Assembly: GCA_025738555.1 (NCBI GenBank)
Contig: JAOVFP010000017.1
Location: 558,001-622,000, forward strand
DNA length: 64,000 bases
Direction: 5' to 3'
From: Cyathus striatus
Taxonomy: Eukaryota; Basidiomycota; Agaricomycetes; Agaricales; Nidulariaceae
Notes under the pieces: generated by a model
Database searches by the model: none
Told to the model about the DNA's origin: nothing
What the model saw: the letters and a program-made list of their open reading frames with translations, nothing else
Shown: piece after piece, positions 36,341-48,329 of the stretch
Numbering within the stretch: the first letter of the stretch is position 1
Layout of the letters: each line of letters starts with the position of its first letter
Program-made: the position numbers and the translations under genes

Positions 36341-37537
36341 CTATGAATACTTCCCACCGGAGTGAGGGAAGATATTCTTATAGAAAGGGTGGTTGCATAC
36401 TTGTGGAGGTACTTGATTGTTTGATAGACAAAAGTTTGTCGAATTGTAGACTGTACAATACATAGACAATTAGTTCGTTAGATATGCATATGCTAATAAA
36501 ATAATCGACTCATCTGAAGTGACATTTTGTTATCTCCATTTCTTCATCGTTGACAACAAGGATACTTACCCATAAGTGAACTCTTGTTTTTCATTTCCAT
36601 TCTTCGCGATGGCCTTGAATAATAACGATTTGTGCCAAGGGGTGCTTGGTTTCATTATTCTAATCTCCAACATATCTACTGGTGTATAGTCCCCATCCGA
36701 ACAGCCCCACTCAGTTCCCACTCAGTTCATCCATTAAGCCTAGTCCATACCCTTGTTCCACCTCATATCCATTTTTTCTTTTATTTGTTTCTTTCTTTCA
36801 GTCCAACTAAGTCCTACTTTATGTGTATCTACTATGGCTACATGAATATTAATTACTATCTATGTATTGTATCTATGGGAACATGGGAGTAAGAAAGAGA
36901 GAGAGGGAAGGCGTCCACATGATGTGGCACTTGCTTTGTGGTACAACCCAACTGAAGGGCAGGTTGCTGTGGGTTGCCATGACCAGCCCTAAATGCTGGC
37001 ACTATCTCCACATCCACAACGACCTGCCCTCCAGCTGGGCCCTATCACAAAGCAACTCTCGAACCATGGGAATATTTTTTTTCTCTCTCTTTCATACCAC
37101 CATGTTCCCCGTAGCTACAGTAGTTTACTAGTATTCAGAGTAGATAGCATAGTATTATAGGTAGATAGAATAAAATGTATACCAATACAATGTTTTCAGC
37201 ATGAATGAGTGCCATTAGTATTGTAAGGAACAGTTCCCCACTCACTCCCTGCTCAAGTATCGTCCCTGACCTGATAGTACTAACCTCCATTAGTATTACC
37301 CCTGCTTGCTCACCCTCTATTATTGTGTATCCTGGATATGGTATTCTTATAATGTAAGTGTCATTGTGTCTCACTGGCATACTAGTATACTAACAGAATA
37401 ATTAGGTTCTATTTTATTCCCTGGATATGGTATTATATGGGTATGCTAATCTGTTTTACTGGTGTAATAGTATATACTAATACAATAACCAGGTGTTATT
37501 TAATGTGACATCGGCAGGCCATGCTGCTCATTCAAAC
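36341..37537. other. Interior spacer, no gene seen
   Basis: May include the 5' exon and flank of the WD40 gene on the left. Otherwise only short frames. Confidence 0.3.
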
Positions 37538-40500
37538 ATGTCGAATGATGAAGCCCCTCCCATGGGCAGCCTTCCCAATCCTATTCAAACAAGGCACAGG
37601 AGTAGGACAAGAGCAGCCGAGCAGGTACATTAGGTCATAAACGACCGTTGTATGAATTCTTACATTTGCTCTTCAGATTACTGCTGCAGGTCCTCCCGTA
37701 GATGCTGGCCATCTGTACCGTCCCGTTCCACCAAGGCTGCAGGGCAAGACGAGACTTGCTGGTGAGCAAGTACATCCAGTCATACACTCCTATTATACAT
37801 ATTCTTACACCCAGTTTTTTAGATTACTGGTACAGGCCCTCCCATAGATCCCAGCCATCCATATCAGCCTGTTCCACCAAGGCTACATGGCAAGACACAA
37901 TCGGTCGAGCAGGTACATCTAAGTCATATGCTATAAATTAAACGAATTCTTACTCCCGCCTTTTAGACCAACACTACAGACCAGCATTTTACTTGCATTC
38001 AAGTGGAACGAGAACCATCGCTGCCCAATGAACCAGCACTGGGACAGGCAGAGGTTTCGCAAGGCACGCTCCTTAATCCACAGGCATGTACACTGTCTTT
38101 ACTGTCTTGATGTTGATCACTGAATACAATTATAGGGCCCCAGACTTGGCACATCTGGATCACCCCCACACCAATCGCTATCCCCTGCACCTAGCTTGAT
38201 AACATCAAGCACACTGATGCGTGCATCACGTCCGCCATGTCCACTCCCGGGAACTTCAGCTGCATTTTTCAGTGGCAATCCTACCCAGCCATCTGAAGCG
38301 GGTGCGCTGGTATGTACCATTTAATCTTTTCAACATGCCTTTATTCAATATAACTGTAGGGCCCCATACTTGCTGCATCTGGTCCACCCCCTCAACACTC
38401 AATGCCCTCTGCGCCTATGTCAATGGCATTGGTCCTGCATCCGTCTCTGCTGCATGGAATGTCAGCTCACCCCCAATTGTCTCTAGGGAGCATTGTTCGT
38501 CCACCCCCAGCATTACCCCCACCTATTCCAGCAGCGGTGGCACATCCATCTCTGCTGCCTGTCGCGTCAGCTCGCCCCCAGTCCTCTCTGGAGAGCATTG
38601 TTCATCCACCCCCAGCATTACCCCCACCTATTCCACCAGTGGTGGCGCATCCACCTCTGCTGCCTGGAATGTCGGCTCTCTTCCAGTCCTCTCTGGGGAG
38701 CATTGTTCGTCCACCCCCAGCACTACCCCCGCCTATTCCACCAATGGCGGCACATCCATCGCTGCTACCTGGAGCGGTGGCACATGGTAGCATTATTGCT
38801 CCACCTTCACCTCCTTCGATCCCAGGAGCCTTTCATGAGAGTCCTCCACCAGACCGTATTATCTCAATGCAGGTTGATAATGTCAACTGTTCATTGTCCA
38901 GCTCTCAACAGCCTGTCATGCCCAATGAGCTAGTTATGCCTCAACAAGATTCCTCTTCCAGCATGGCGGTAGATCACCCGCAGATTAACCAGCCTTTCAT
39001 CGTACAGCAACAGGCCAATCCAACTCCTATCCCCCATCAGCAGGAAACGATGGAGGTCGATGCTCATCATCAGAATGGTCAGCCTCCCATCCCACCACAG
39101 CTAGCTGGTGCTCCTCCCCACCACCAGCTGGACGGTCCACCTCAGCAACCAGCTGACCCTGCTCTCAACCACATTCAGCAGGATGGCCTACCTCCCACCC
39201 TTCAGCAGCCGGCCAACCCTGCTCCCGATCATGCTCAGCAGTCAGCTGGCCCTGCTCCCAACGTCCACCAGCAGGATGGCTCACTTCCTGCCCCACACCA
39301 GCCGGCTGGTCCTGCTCCCAACATCCATCAGCAGGACGGCCCACCTCCTGCCCCACACCAGTCGGCTGGTCCTGTTCTCAATGTCCATCTTTCTCCCGAA
39401 CAGATGAGGTCTTCTTACATAGTAGTGCACCCCATACTAATGTTGTTAGTTAACAATGGTTATGCGATATATAACGGCTTTGGTTGATGTATCCATTTGA
39501 GAGATTATTTCGGAATTTCGCTCCACTGAAAGTCCCCAAGGCAAAGGCAAAGGCAAAGGTCGAGCATCCTCTCTTTCAGAGGATGTAGATGACCCCATGG
39601 ATAGTGGGGATGAAACCAAGAACAATGTTCAAGGTGATAATGGTGTCCTAGTCCCTTCCCCAAGAAAGCATAAGAAAAAGGAAGAACATGATCAGATGTT
39701 TGATGTACATTCATGTCTCCATCCTTCGACACATAGGTTAACATTTTCATAGCAACATCTCTGCACCTACCTGAACAAGACGAAAGGGCTGTGGTACACT
39801 CACACTTTGGGATTTGTCTGTCCATCTACAGATGAACTCGAACAGTTCAGGGACCGCAAGCTGGCTCTAGATGCAGCATTGCCAAAATTGGATTGGATGG
39901 CACCCTTGACTTCTGAGTGGAACAGGGAGATGATTTGGCTCCTTGCCTTGGATTACCAGATTGTGCTGAATGGTCAAGTCAATTTCCCTGTTCCTAAGGG
40001 AGAAGGGACAATGGCAAAGCTGGCAAAGCTGGCAAAGAGGATCAGTGAAAGACTACGATGAAGTGTTCGAAAGTACAGGGAGTTACAGTGAAGTATCGAT
40101 CTCGAAAAGAAGTCTGAGTTAGCTATTGCTGAAGCTCAAGAGAAAGCAAGGAATCATAGGTTTACTCGTCAGGAATGGGTACATGTATAGTTTAACTTCA
40201 TATTACTTTCACATACTGAATGCACTTTCAGACATCGAAATGCAGAGGGAAAGTCATTTCGGCTCACCTGACCAATAACACTGAAAACCATCAGTTTTGG
40301 AGGGGTGTTGAACATGTCCACAATGCATTGGGAACTATGGGGATGAGCTCAGACGAAACTGAAGTTGAAGGTACAAGTACTCAAAACAAAGTTGTTCATT
40401 GAAAGAAGAAAGCCTGGCTTAACAATAGTATTTCTCTGTTGTTCCGGGACATGGAGGCATATGGCACTGGACTAAGAAAGGGAGGCAGAAATGTTCATTG

Positions 40501-40764
40501 CCACAGGGAGTACACTGTGGCTTCATCTGAGGCTCCTCCACCTAAGACGAACGAACTGTCACCACAACAGATATGTGTTACTGGACTTCCACTAAATTAT
40601 TATGATATGACTTGGTACAAAGCCCTTAGTGCAGGAAACAAAGCTGCTGTTGAGGCCGGTCCTGTCGAAGATCTGCCCAATACAGTATGTTACTCTCTCA
40701 TACTTAAGTGTTTATGAGTCTGATGATCGTTCATTTATTTCTACAGTCTGTACTGAAGAAGTAA
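37538..40764 (+). pseudogene. Pro/Gln-rich multi-exon companion of the Tnp2 transposon
   Basis: Exons 37538-37624, 37677-37769, 37823-37912, 37967-38083, 38136-38309 and 38360 onward join in phase. The intron after 38083 would start GC rather than GT. Exons 2 and 3 are duplicates, and exons 5 and 6 begin alike. Exon 6 codes Pro-rich repeats (PPPALPPPIP, 38500-38770) and HQQDGPPPAPHQ repeats (39160-39400). A GKGKGRA acidic segment (39510-39720) and further exons to the stop at 40762-40764 probably belong to the same gene; GMSSDETE and GLPLNYYDMTWY are shared with proteins I associate with Tnp2 elements in mushrooms. TGAs at 40059, 40089 and 40400 interrupt a continuous frame. Linking the two halves is inference. 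Confidence 0.5.
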
Positions 40765-40989
40765 AAATTGATATGGTAAGACTTCAATAGGACTTCATAT
40801 ATACCTATAGGGACAGTTTTATGGCCTAAATTCGCTGTATATATGTAGTGGTTATGACTGTATTGAGTGTAGATATCATCGTGGTTATATAATATGGATA
40901 CTGTCTTTGTATAATGGACTGTATTGACTGTAGATATTGTTGTAGAATAACATGGATGTTGTCTTTGTATAATGGACTTGAGGTCATTT

Positions 40990-41539
40990 TCACTGCCTCA
41001 AACAATTCTTAGTGCATCCATATATAAAGTCAATGGCTGCCCAGTTCTTTTCATAATCTAGTAGTACAGGAAATTTTTGATTCATCTATGTATTAACATT
41101 AGACAAGTACTGAAACTAAAGAGTACAGAAATCCTTACCAAGTCAATAATGAGGTCGATCTTCTCCTTCAGCTGTTTCTTGAATGGCTGACCCTTGATCA
41201 AGTGCTCAGAAACACAATCCTTCGTGAACTGCTGTTGTGGTGTTAAAGCCATTTTGGGTGAGCATAAATAATTATTACCTGCACATTTTTATACTGATTT
41301 TTGTCCCAGCCCAGAATTGAATGTAGTGAGTACCCACCCCTCCCTGGTCGACCCAATTCACCTCGTGGCTTAGAGACCAACTTTCTGTCATGAAGTGACT
41401 GATCTCGAAGTGGCTGTTGTCGATGGGATTGGACTTCAAGTGGCCACTCTTTGCGTAGGGTAAGGGTGTGTCGAGGTTCAGGTAATGTATCTAGTGTAAA
41501 GGTTTGGTGCAAGCTCAGATGTGAAGGCATGGAATTCAT
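40990..41539 (-). CDS. Small transposon-associated protein, function unknown
   Basis: Three exons fit: ATG 41539 to a GTAATA donor after KNVQ (about 41279), a second exon starting QFTKDC (about 41235-41140), and a last exon from MNQKFP to the stop at 40990-40992. Introns join in phase. The end of the product (FPVLLDYEKNWAAIDFIY) resembles the end of the ORF at 47771-48104 (YPDLLKYDCNWLTLDIIK), so two members of one family lie in this element. No catalytic motif is seen. The final TGA could be genuine or another decayed CGA. Confidence 0.45.
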
Positions 41540-41838
41540 TGCTGTGATGTCGTTCTTTGTGTTCTGACCTATATATTAACATTATAGGTATTCCTTCATC
41601 CAGAATTGTGTCCTACCTTGTTCTGCTTATTGTGAACAACAGTGGTCTTGTTTTATAAGCACCTTCGTTGGTCCAATTCAATCGGTTACACCAAAAGTTG
41701 TCATGTCAGTACGTCCTTTATTCTATATATATCAAGTATCATGTCTCAGTGACTTTAAAAGCTGTATCACTGCTGCATCTCCAGTGTTATATCAAGTTTC
41801 AGGTACGTTCCCAGCTATTGCTTATATCTATATACTGA

Positions 41839-44330
41839 TTGCTCTTCAAAGAGGAATATGCCCCGTCAAAGAAGGAGAAGAAACTAGTGATCTGCTATTG
41901 CAAGAAATGCAACGGGGTCACGATGACCAAATTGGACTTTATCGTGCATGTGAGCAAAAATAAGGCTGAAGACGATCTTCAGGGCATTGAAGATCAAGTG
42001 TTTTCACTTACTCTTGCTGAAGCTGGCCCATGTTCTCCCCAGGACATACCTCCGCCTTCGATTCCCCAACCTTCTCCCTACGAGATAGATGCGCAACTGA
42101 CATTCCAGTGCTTATTGGATTATGACAATAGTCTAACGCTTTGTCATGACAGTATCTGTGCAGTCTTTCAAGAATGGCTTGAAAACAGAACACAGAATCC
42201 AGCTATGCAGGACGAAGCCACCAGATTTCCTGTTAGGAGTCAGGCTCATGCTTATCTCTTGAGCCAAGAGTCCTGGCTGCTAGATCTTATAGCTCGGGTT
42301 CATCTTGTCCCGACTTCTGGAGATGGTGCAAACGAATTGTTCAAAAGTTCAGTGCATATGGGCGCAGACTCACTACTAGTGGATATTCAAAAGCGTGTAG
42401 AATGCTGGAGTAATTTGGCCTTTCCCTATGGGAAATCCTATGACACTGGTAAGTAGCTTAGTACTGGGGATAGTGCGATAAATAACTCATTCAACAGATG
42501 TTCACTTTGACCATCCCTTACGCCTCAGCCATCCAGCTCTGGCAGTTTGCCTTTTTCTTACAGTCACCGTTAGTGTTTTTTGCGAATGCTGCATGCCCTA
42601 CTTGCAACTTCATCCTCCAAATGGCCAAGCTTCTGCTGGGTGCCGCTACCTTGACTGATCAGACACTGCTCCTGGGATCAATACCGGACAACCTGCAGAC
42701 AGCAAGGAAAATGTTCGATTTGGACCCCAAAATGACAACCTATGCCACCTGCCCATCTTGTGCTTCAATTTATCCCCCGGGTGTAAAGGATGCCTACCCG
42801 CTTCACTGTATGTTCAAATGCTTTGCTAATGCAAAGCCGTGTGGAGTGTGCTTAACGAAACATGCTATTCAGAATGGTGTGACCATTGTGGTTACGGCAC
42901 AGCCATATGTTATGCAAGACTTCATGGCCTTTGTGGGTGCACTGTACACATGCCCCAGTGTCGAGGAATTGATTAGGCAGACCAGACAAGCCTTGACCTG
43001 TGATGGCTTTCGAGATATTAATCAGGCAACAGCAATTCGCCAGTTCACTGATGCAGATGGGAAAGTTTTTGTTGACTCTAATGAAGAACTACATACACTC
43101 TGGAGCATCAGCTATGATGCCTTCAATCTGTATCACAACAAAGCCACAGGAAAGTCGGTGTCAGTGGGGTCATTGGTGCTTGTATGTCTTAGCTTACCCA
43201 CAAGCATGCATTATCGACCAGAGAATATATATCTCGCCGGGTTGATACCAGGACCTCGCCAACTATCTTTAGATGACCTGAATCCATATCTTGCTCCACT
43301 TATAGATGTTTTCCACCAGAGTTATCACAAGGGTACTTGGTATAGTTGCACACATCAACATCCTAATGGGATTTGTGGTCAGGAGGCCATTGTTCCCGCA
43401 GTATGTGATTTACCAGGTTCTCGCAAGCTGACAGGATGCACATCCCATTCTGCGACGATCTTTTGTTCATTGTGCCATCTCAGGAAGCAGGATATCAACA
43501 ATATTAACTGTTCCTCAGTTGGCTGGATGCCAGTTACCTATAAAGAACATCTTAAAGCTGCGATGGCCTGGCGAGATGCCACTAGTAAATCCCAAAGAGA
43601 TCAGCTCTTCAAAAAGAATGGGATTCATTGGTCTGAGCTTCTTCGGCTTGAATATTGGGACCCAACGAAGTACATGGTTGTTGATGGGATGCACAACTTT
43701 TATCTAGGTCTCATAAAACATCATTTTTGTGTCATCATAGGTATGAATTGGGATGAAAACCTGGAACTTAATGAGAAGCCAGAGGTGGAGGAGCCTACAG
43801 CAAAGGCTATTCAGAAAGGGCTAGAGGTGATGTCGTCCCAGCTGACATTGTCTAACCTGCATAGATTGTCTATACCGGTATTGCGATCACTCTGCCAGCA
43901 TTTCAGTGTTTTAGGCAGGCTCAAACATATGGGTCAGCGAGTTAAGAAGCAGAATTATGTTAATGTGCTTGTAAGTCATTCCTTTTGAAATGATTCGCCA
44001 TCATTAATTAGTCAAAAGCTTGACAGCTCAAGGTCTGGAGGGGGTGATGAAGCCAGCCCAGTAGTGCATGGAATCATCAGTGAGCTGGCTGGTATTGAGA
44101 TTGATATCAATGAGTTGGCTACTGTTGATGCACACCCTAGCATCCCTCTTCTCGATCACGATGACTTGAAACATATCCAAGAAGACATTTTACACACCAT
44201 TTGTCCAAGTTGGCAGGCAGGTCCACCAGTGAACTTTGGTTCACCTTCTCATGGTAAATTGAAAGCCGATCAATGGCAAACGTGTATCGACTTCGACTTG
44301 ACTGTTTCATTGGCGTATAGACAGCAAGTT
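41839..44330 (+). pseudogene. Tnp2-family (CACTA/EnSpm) transposase, frameshifted and 3'-truncated
   Basis: The N-terminal part has a zinc-knuckle (CYCKKCNG, about 41890). An intron (about 42450-42497, GTAAGT to CAACAG) leads to the family's DxxFDHPLRLxHPA block, then the frame changes near 42580, so the gene is shifted. From there a long frame to 43970 carries the typical blocks: CPSC zinc ligands, YDAFNLY, VSVGSLVLVCLSLP, VCDLPGSRKLTG with SHSATIFCSLC, WSELLRLEYWDP and VVDGMHNFYLGL. The Asp residues in YDAFN, CDLP and VDGMHN are candidates for the DDE/D site. After the intron at about 43972-44021 the frame ends at the ADQWQT block near 44300, where the usual C-terminus is replaced by antisense F-box-like sequence. 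The start codon is not identified. Confidence 0.8.
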
Positions 44331-44957
44331 GATCATGCTTTCATTACCGAAGATGTGGGTCAATATATGGAGGTTCTGGAGCCTAGCAGCGATGTTATCT
44401 CTAATCCTTTCATAAGGGATCTCTGGCAGACATGGCAATGGCGATACAGTTACGCTGGTGACTCGAGGAGCACCTGTGCTGTCCAACCCAATGCACATAC
44501 AAGAAGGGGGGAGACTCGCCAGGATGACAGCAACAGACCAAATAATGGATGGCTCTGCAGGGAAAGTATTGTCATCCTTGTTTTTGCAATGATGAGTGAT
44601 GGTGAGTTCCTGCACTCCTAAAGCCTTGCTCAGGAATGTACTAAGCCCTTCGCAGTACTCCCTGATACAATACAAGCTGACTAGTACTCTGTAGTGTCTA
44701 GAGCGTGTCGATATATGTTCTAGGAGATGAATCACAGCCGGATTGATGTCTCCTGTTAAGGCTATCACAGCGCATCCAATGCAATCAGTTTGTAATATAT
44801 GTTGCATTCTAAGAAAGACCTCCGACGCTGCATAGCACAGGTAACAATTGGCGTGGAGTAGCTGCAAGATGTCACCCTCATCAACCTGAGTAATTATCAG
44901 GTCTACTAGTTTCACTGGAAGCTTTAGGATTGGGAAGGAGTCCTGCTGAGCCTTCAT
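44307..44957 (-). CDS. F-box-like ORF fused tail-to-tail into the transposase
   Basis: A 216-residue single-exon frame starts at ATG 44957 and opens with an F-box-like segment (KLPVKLVDLIITQVDEGDIL, then LLHANCYLCYAASEVFL). The rest is leucine-rich without a clear repeat. Its 3' end overlaps the last exon of the Tnp2 relic on the opposite strand, and the transposase loses its family-typical sequence where this ORF begins. I infer that a host F-box gene fragment joined the element. Whether it is expressed is unknown. No premature stop is seen, unlike most genes in the element. Confidence 0.4.
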   Translation of the reverse strand: MKAQQDSFPILKLPVKLVDLIITQVDEGDILQLLHANCYLCYAASEVFLRMQHILQTDCIGCAVIALTGDINPAVIHLLEHISTRSRHYRVLVSLYCIREYCEGLSTFLSKALGVQELTITHHCKNKDDNTFPAEPSIIWSVAVILASLPPSCMCIGLDSTGAPRVTSVTVSPLPCLPEIPYERIRDNIAARLQNLHILTHIFGNESMINLLSIRQ

Positions 44958-45928
44958 GCATTGGTTTTTGATGGTCGCCTATGTTCAATTTCAATTCTAT
45001 TCAGTAACAATATTTCATAAGTACCATTTAGTTAAACATACCAGTTTATGCTGCTTTCTAATTCCTTCATATTCTGGCAAAAGATTATTGATTTCTTGGG
45101 AACCACGTTTAAATGTGGTGCTAGTTGCTCTGAGGCTCTTAGCAGAAGCCCGTGTAAATACACATGCAACCAACGTCAATTCCTACATATTAAAAGCTTA
45201 GAACATAATTCCAGTCAAGAAAATTGTTAATGCTCACCAAGTTGCAGCCCAGAGAGATGACATTTCTGAGATTGGCCATCACCGTAAAAGTTGATAGTGA
45301 AGTTAAACTGAAGTTGATATATGTAGCGATTATACTGACCTTAAACGAGTCTCGTTTTATAGAGCCTGAGTACCTGTTTTGAACGGGCATAAAATCTACA
45401 ATAATCTGAATCCCATCTGTAATTTACAACAAGCTGAAATCTCTTACTCAGTCGATATTTCTTCATGTACGTTCAATTTGGAGGTATATTGATCTGGTTA
45501 TTCTTCGTTGGATTTTAAAAATGATGCAGAAAATGGTGGTGTTTGGAGATGGAATGGAATGCCTGTCAAATGCTCCACTGCAATTGTGTTATACCTGATC
45601 GCACTGGTGTGTGTAGTAGGATGGTAGCAACGGAACAAAAGCCTTTGTACAATAAGTTGTTAGGCAAGCTCCTTTCTTTTATTTGTATGACACTTCCAAC
45701 TCCACTAGACTAACAAAATTATGAATACTATGGTGTGGGTAAGCTTTCACCAAGCGGGGAATGAGCGGGGATATGAGGAAACTAGTCGGCGAAACAATAA
45801 TGCAGAGAATACATCAATGCCATACTTGTTTCCGACACCAGCTCTATAAGATCACCTTCCAACATGAAGCTAGCTACTCTTACTGCATGTACTTTGGTAT
45901 TTTTGGGTTAACTATTGCTAATTGCATT
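44958..45928. other. Interior spacer, no gene seen
   Basis: Probably 5' flanks of the divergent F-box-like and WD40 genes. Short frames only. Confidence 0.3.
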
Positions 45929-47365
45929 TTTTCAGTTCGACTTAAAATATATGCTCAACCAACATTCAAGAGTGATCAATGCCTTAAAGATAAACCAGGA
46001 TGGCTCTAAACTTGCAAGCGGTGGTGAGCAGCAAGTTCTCTGAAATATTTATATGCATGTTTAAAATATACTGTTAGGTGATGATGGACTTATGGTAGTA
46101 TGTGAGTTAACGACAGGCGAAAAGCTTTGGGAAGTGTCCATCATTGGTGAAGTTACAACCGTTTGCTGGGCACATTTCGCAGAAACAGGTTCCACGATAC
46201 TATATTTTGGAACAGGTAGCGGTGTAATCTAGGGACTAACATGGGTAAGCTAAATCCGGTTAATTAACCATATCCGGCTTCCTGTACAGGTCTATATCCG
46301 TTTGGATAAAGTATGGTATTATCCGTGGATCCCATCATATCCATAGTTATACATATGTAAATTTTAAACTCATTTTTAAATTCAGCTAACTAGTTACCAG
46401 CATGTGGTGAAAGATGTATTTTTAGAATTTGAAGTGCTTCGAGACCCTGAGATTGACTCCCTATCATTTTCATTCCTACCCTGAATGCCATTATTTTAGT
46501 AATTAAAATTCTAATTGAGTTGTAGCATCTTCAATTGATTGTGAACGAGCTTTCTCATCGGGCCATTTACAGATTAATCAACTTAGGTAATTGAGAAGGT
46601 AATGAGTAGGTCATCATAGGCATCTCAAAGTTCAAAAGAGCATGAAATGTAAATTAGTGTAATTTTATGTGTATTTACAAGTTACTTATGCAATCCTTCA
46701 TTATTTATTATTGAATAGCAGTTTATTACTTCAAAATATAAGCTATAAGTCAATTAAAAACCTTAATTAATGAATCAAACTTGTGCCAAGTAAGTAATGT
46801 GAATAATTACGGATACAGCAGATATCCGCAGATTTATCTGTATCTGATCCAAATTATCTGTATAACCATTAGTACTATCTGGATATGGCCCGGATGTATC
46901 CATATTAGACCCTAGTGTAATCTGAGGATATCAGGAAAGTAAAACCAGAGATGGTTATGAGCATGTGTTGGCGATATCTGCGCATGATGGCCCTTTGGAA
47001 GACCTGAAATTTGACCTGTTTAACAGTTGCCTCACCTCACTTGGGGCAGGCTCTCTCAAAGTGTGGAACTTGGTTTTCCCAGGTATGTTATTTGTCCTCT
47101 AGGTTCCATATTGCGCTCACTGAATCTCTTAGGTCAAGCTTCTCTGTACATAGAGTCTACCCCTCACCCCCACATGGCTAGGAGTGTCATGTTTATGCAG
47201 AATGGGGCGGAATTAATTCTCTGCTATTTGGAATCTCGTGAGATGTAAGCCCCACCATCATGCTTTTATCCTTGAAGTTTTTACATGTGGTTGTAGCTTT
47301 TGCTATCAGCTGACTCCTTGGAAAATGCGATGGTTTCATGAGATCCATACCAGAATGTCAGTCTC
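45929..47365 (+). pseudogene. Second WD40 cargo gene, split by a hAT element
   Basis: Exons encode NQHSRVINALKINQDGSKLA, then after an intron DDGLMVVCELTTGEKLWEVS and a block ending GTGSGVI at 46229. A 685-bp hAT element follows. The same frame resumes at 46915 or 46923 and continues ISAHDGPLEDLKFDLF with SLKVWNLVFPG, and later QLTPWKMRWFHEIHTR (about 47300-47350). These are ordinary WD40 blades. If the hAT and one 8-bp duplication are taken away, the frame is kept, with one TGA at 46923-46925 directly after the junction. The gene is therefore doubly damaged. Start and end exons are uncertain. Its partner and role are unknown. Confidence 0.6.
46230..46914 (+). mobile_element. Non-autonomous hAT element (copy 1)
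   Basis: Ends are TAGGGACTAACATGGGTA and the complement of TAGGGTCTAATATGGATA. GTGTAATC flanks both sides (46222-46229, 46915-46922). An 8-bp duplication and a TAGGG terminus are hAT marks. The interior is AT-rich with no transposase. A second copy in opposite orientation is at 51238-51968. Confidence 0.9.
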
Positions 47366-47770
47366 TCTCTTGCCTTATAGTTAACTGCTCTGCCTGATAT
47401 GTTGTAACTAACTTTTTATTGTTTCATAGGTATAAGTACATGATCCATTGGCATGGAGAAGACTCAAAATGCCTCCATCCAGAAACTATCATGTTTTGCA
47501 TCATTTCTCTCCATCGATGCTTCGTATGCAATTCTCTCCAGAACATTTGCTTACCCCACCACCGTGCTCCTTCAGGACTTGCTACCCACTAGATGAAGGT
47601 GGCGAATCTGAGACCAGCTCCATGGTGGTAGTGATTCTGTGAAGCAGGAAAAACTTACAAACTAGTCAACTATGTACAGTGTAGCCCAGAGCAACTTAGT
47701 GATATGGAGGTAATACATCACTTTTAAATCTTTTAAATTGCAAATTCTTACTTAGTGGGCATGATTTTCA

Positions 47771-48104
47771 GACCTGCATCTCAGTAATTGCGAAGGAGGT
47801 GTTGGACTTCAATCGCACATACACAACTCAGGAACAAAGCAAGCTCACTACTGTTTGCAAGAAAGTATGTATTTAATGTTTGTCACATTAACTGTATCTA
47901 ATTTATTGACATATTTTAAAGGCCGCTAACCAGTATCCCGATCTGCTCAAATATGATTGTAACTGGCTCACACTCGATATCATCAAGATTATATTGTGGA
48001 ATCACAGGAAAGGTTGCCGAAAGTCAACTACAACTACAAAGGAAGTTGGTGCCGGCTTGAAGAAAGCTAGGGCTGTTCGTTTTGCAGGATCTCGAGTGGG
48101 ATAA
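47771..48104 (+). CDS. Short transposon-associated ORF, 3' part
   Basis: Two exons joined in phase (up to about 47864 and from about 47922 to the stop at 48102-48104). The product is basic at its end (KKARAVRFAG) and contains YPDLLKYDCNWLTLDIIK, similar to the end of the minus-strand ORF at 40990-41539. The start lies upstream and was not found; the frame at 47448-47642 may or may not belong. Function unknown. Confidence 0.35.
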
Positions 48105-48329
48105 TTAGTGAGGAGTAGTGTTGGAATACCAGAGACATCTATATTCAAATGTCTCAATGATCCCCGCTTGCGTCACTATATGTTTCAAGTCCTTTTATGT
48201 ACTATATATTTTGTATTTAAATCTGTACACTATGTCATTTACTGTGTGTGTTTACTCCCACAATATACGCTGTCACACAATTTTATTAGAGCCTTCAACA
48301 AGTGGGGTAGGAATGGAGCAGGGAACCAG

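Noticed and set aside
35001..36600. Plus-strand frames over the WD40 region
   Set aside because: They are antisense shadows; only the minus strand gives WD40-type blades with phased introns.
38221..38790. Cys/Ser/Thr-rich plus-strand frame of 189 residues
   Set aside because: Overlaps the Pro-rich exon in a different frame; the Pro-rich frame joins upstream exons in phase and this one does not.
42498..42590. Reading the 496-residue frame at 42498 as the true transposase N-terminus
   Set aside because: Its first 30 residues do not fit the family, whereas the other frame after the intron gives the expected FDHPLRLxHPA block; a frameshift explains this better.
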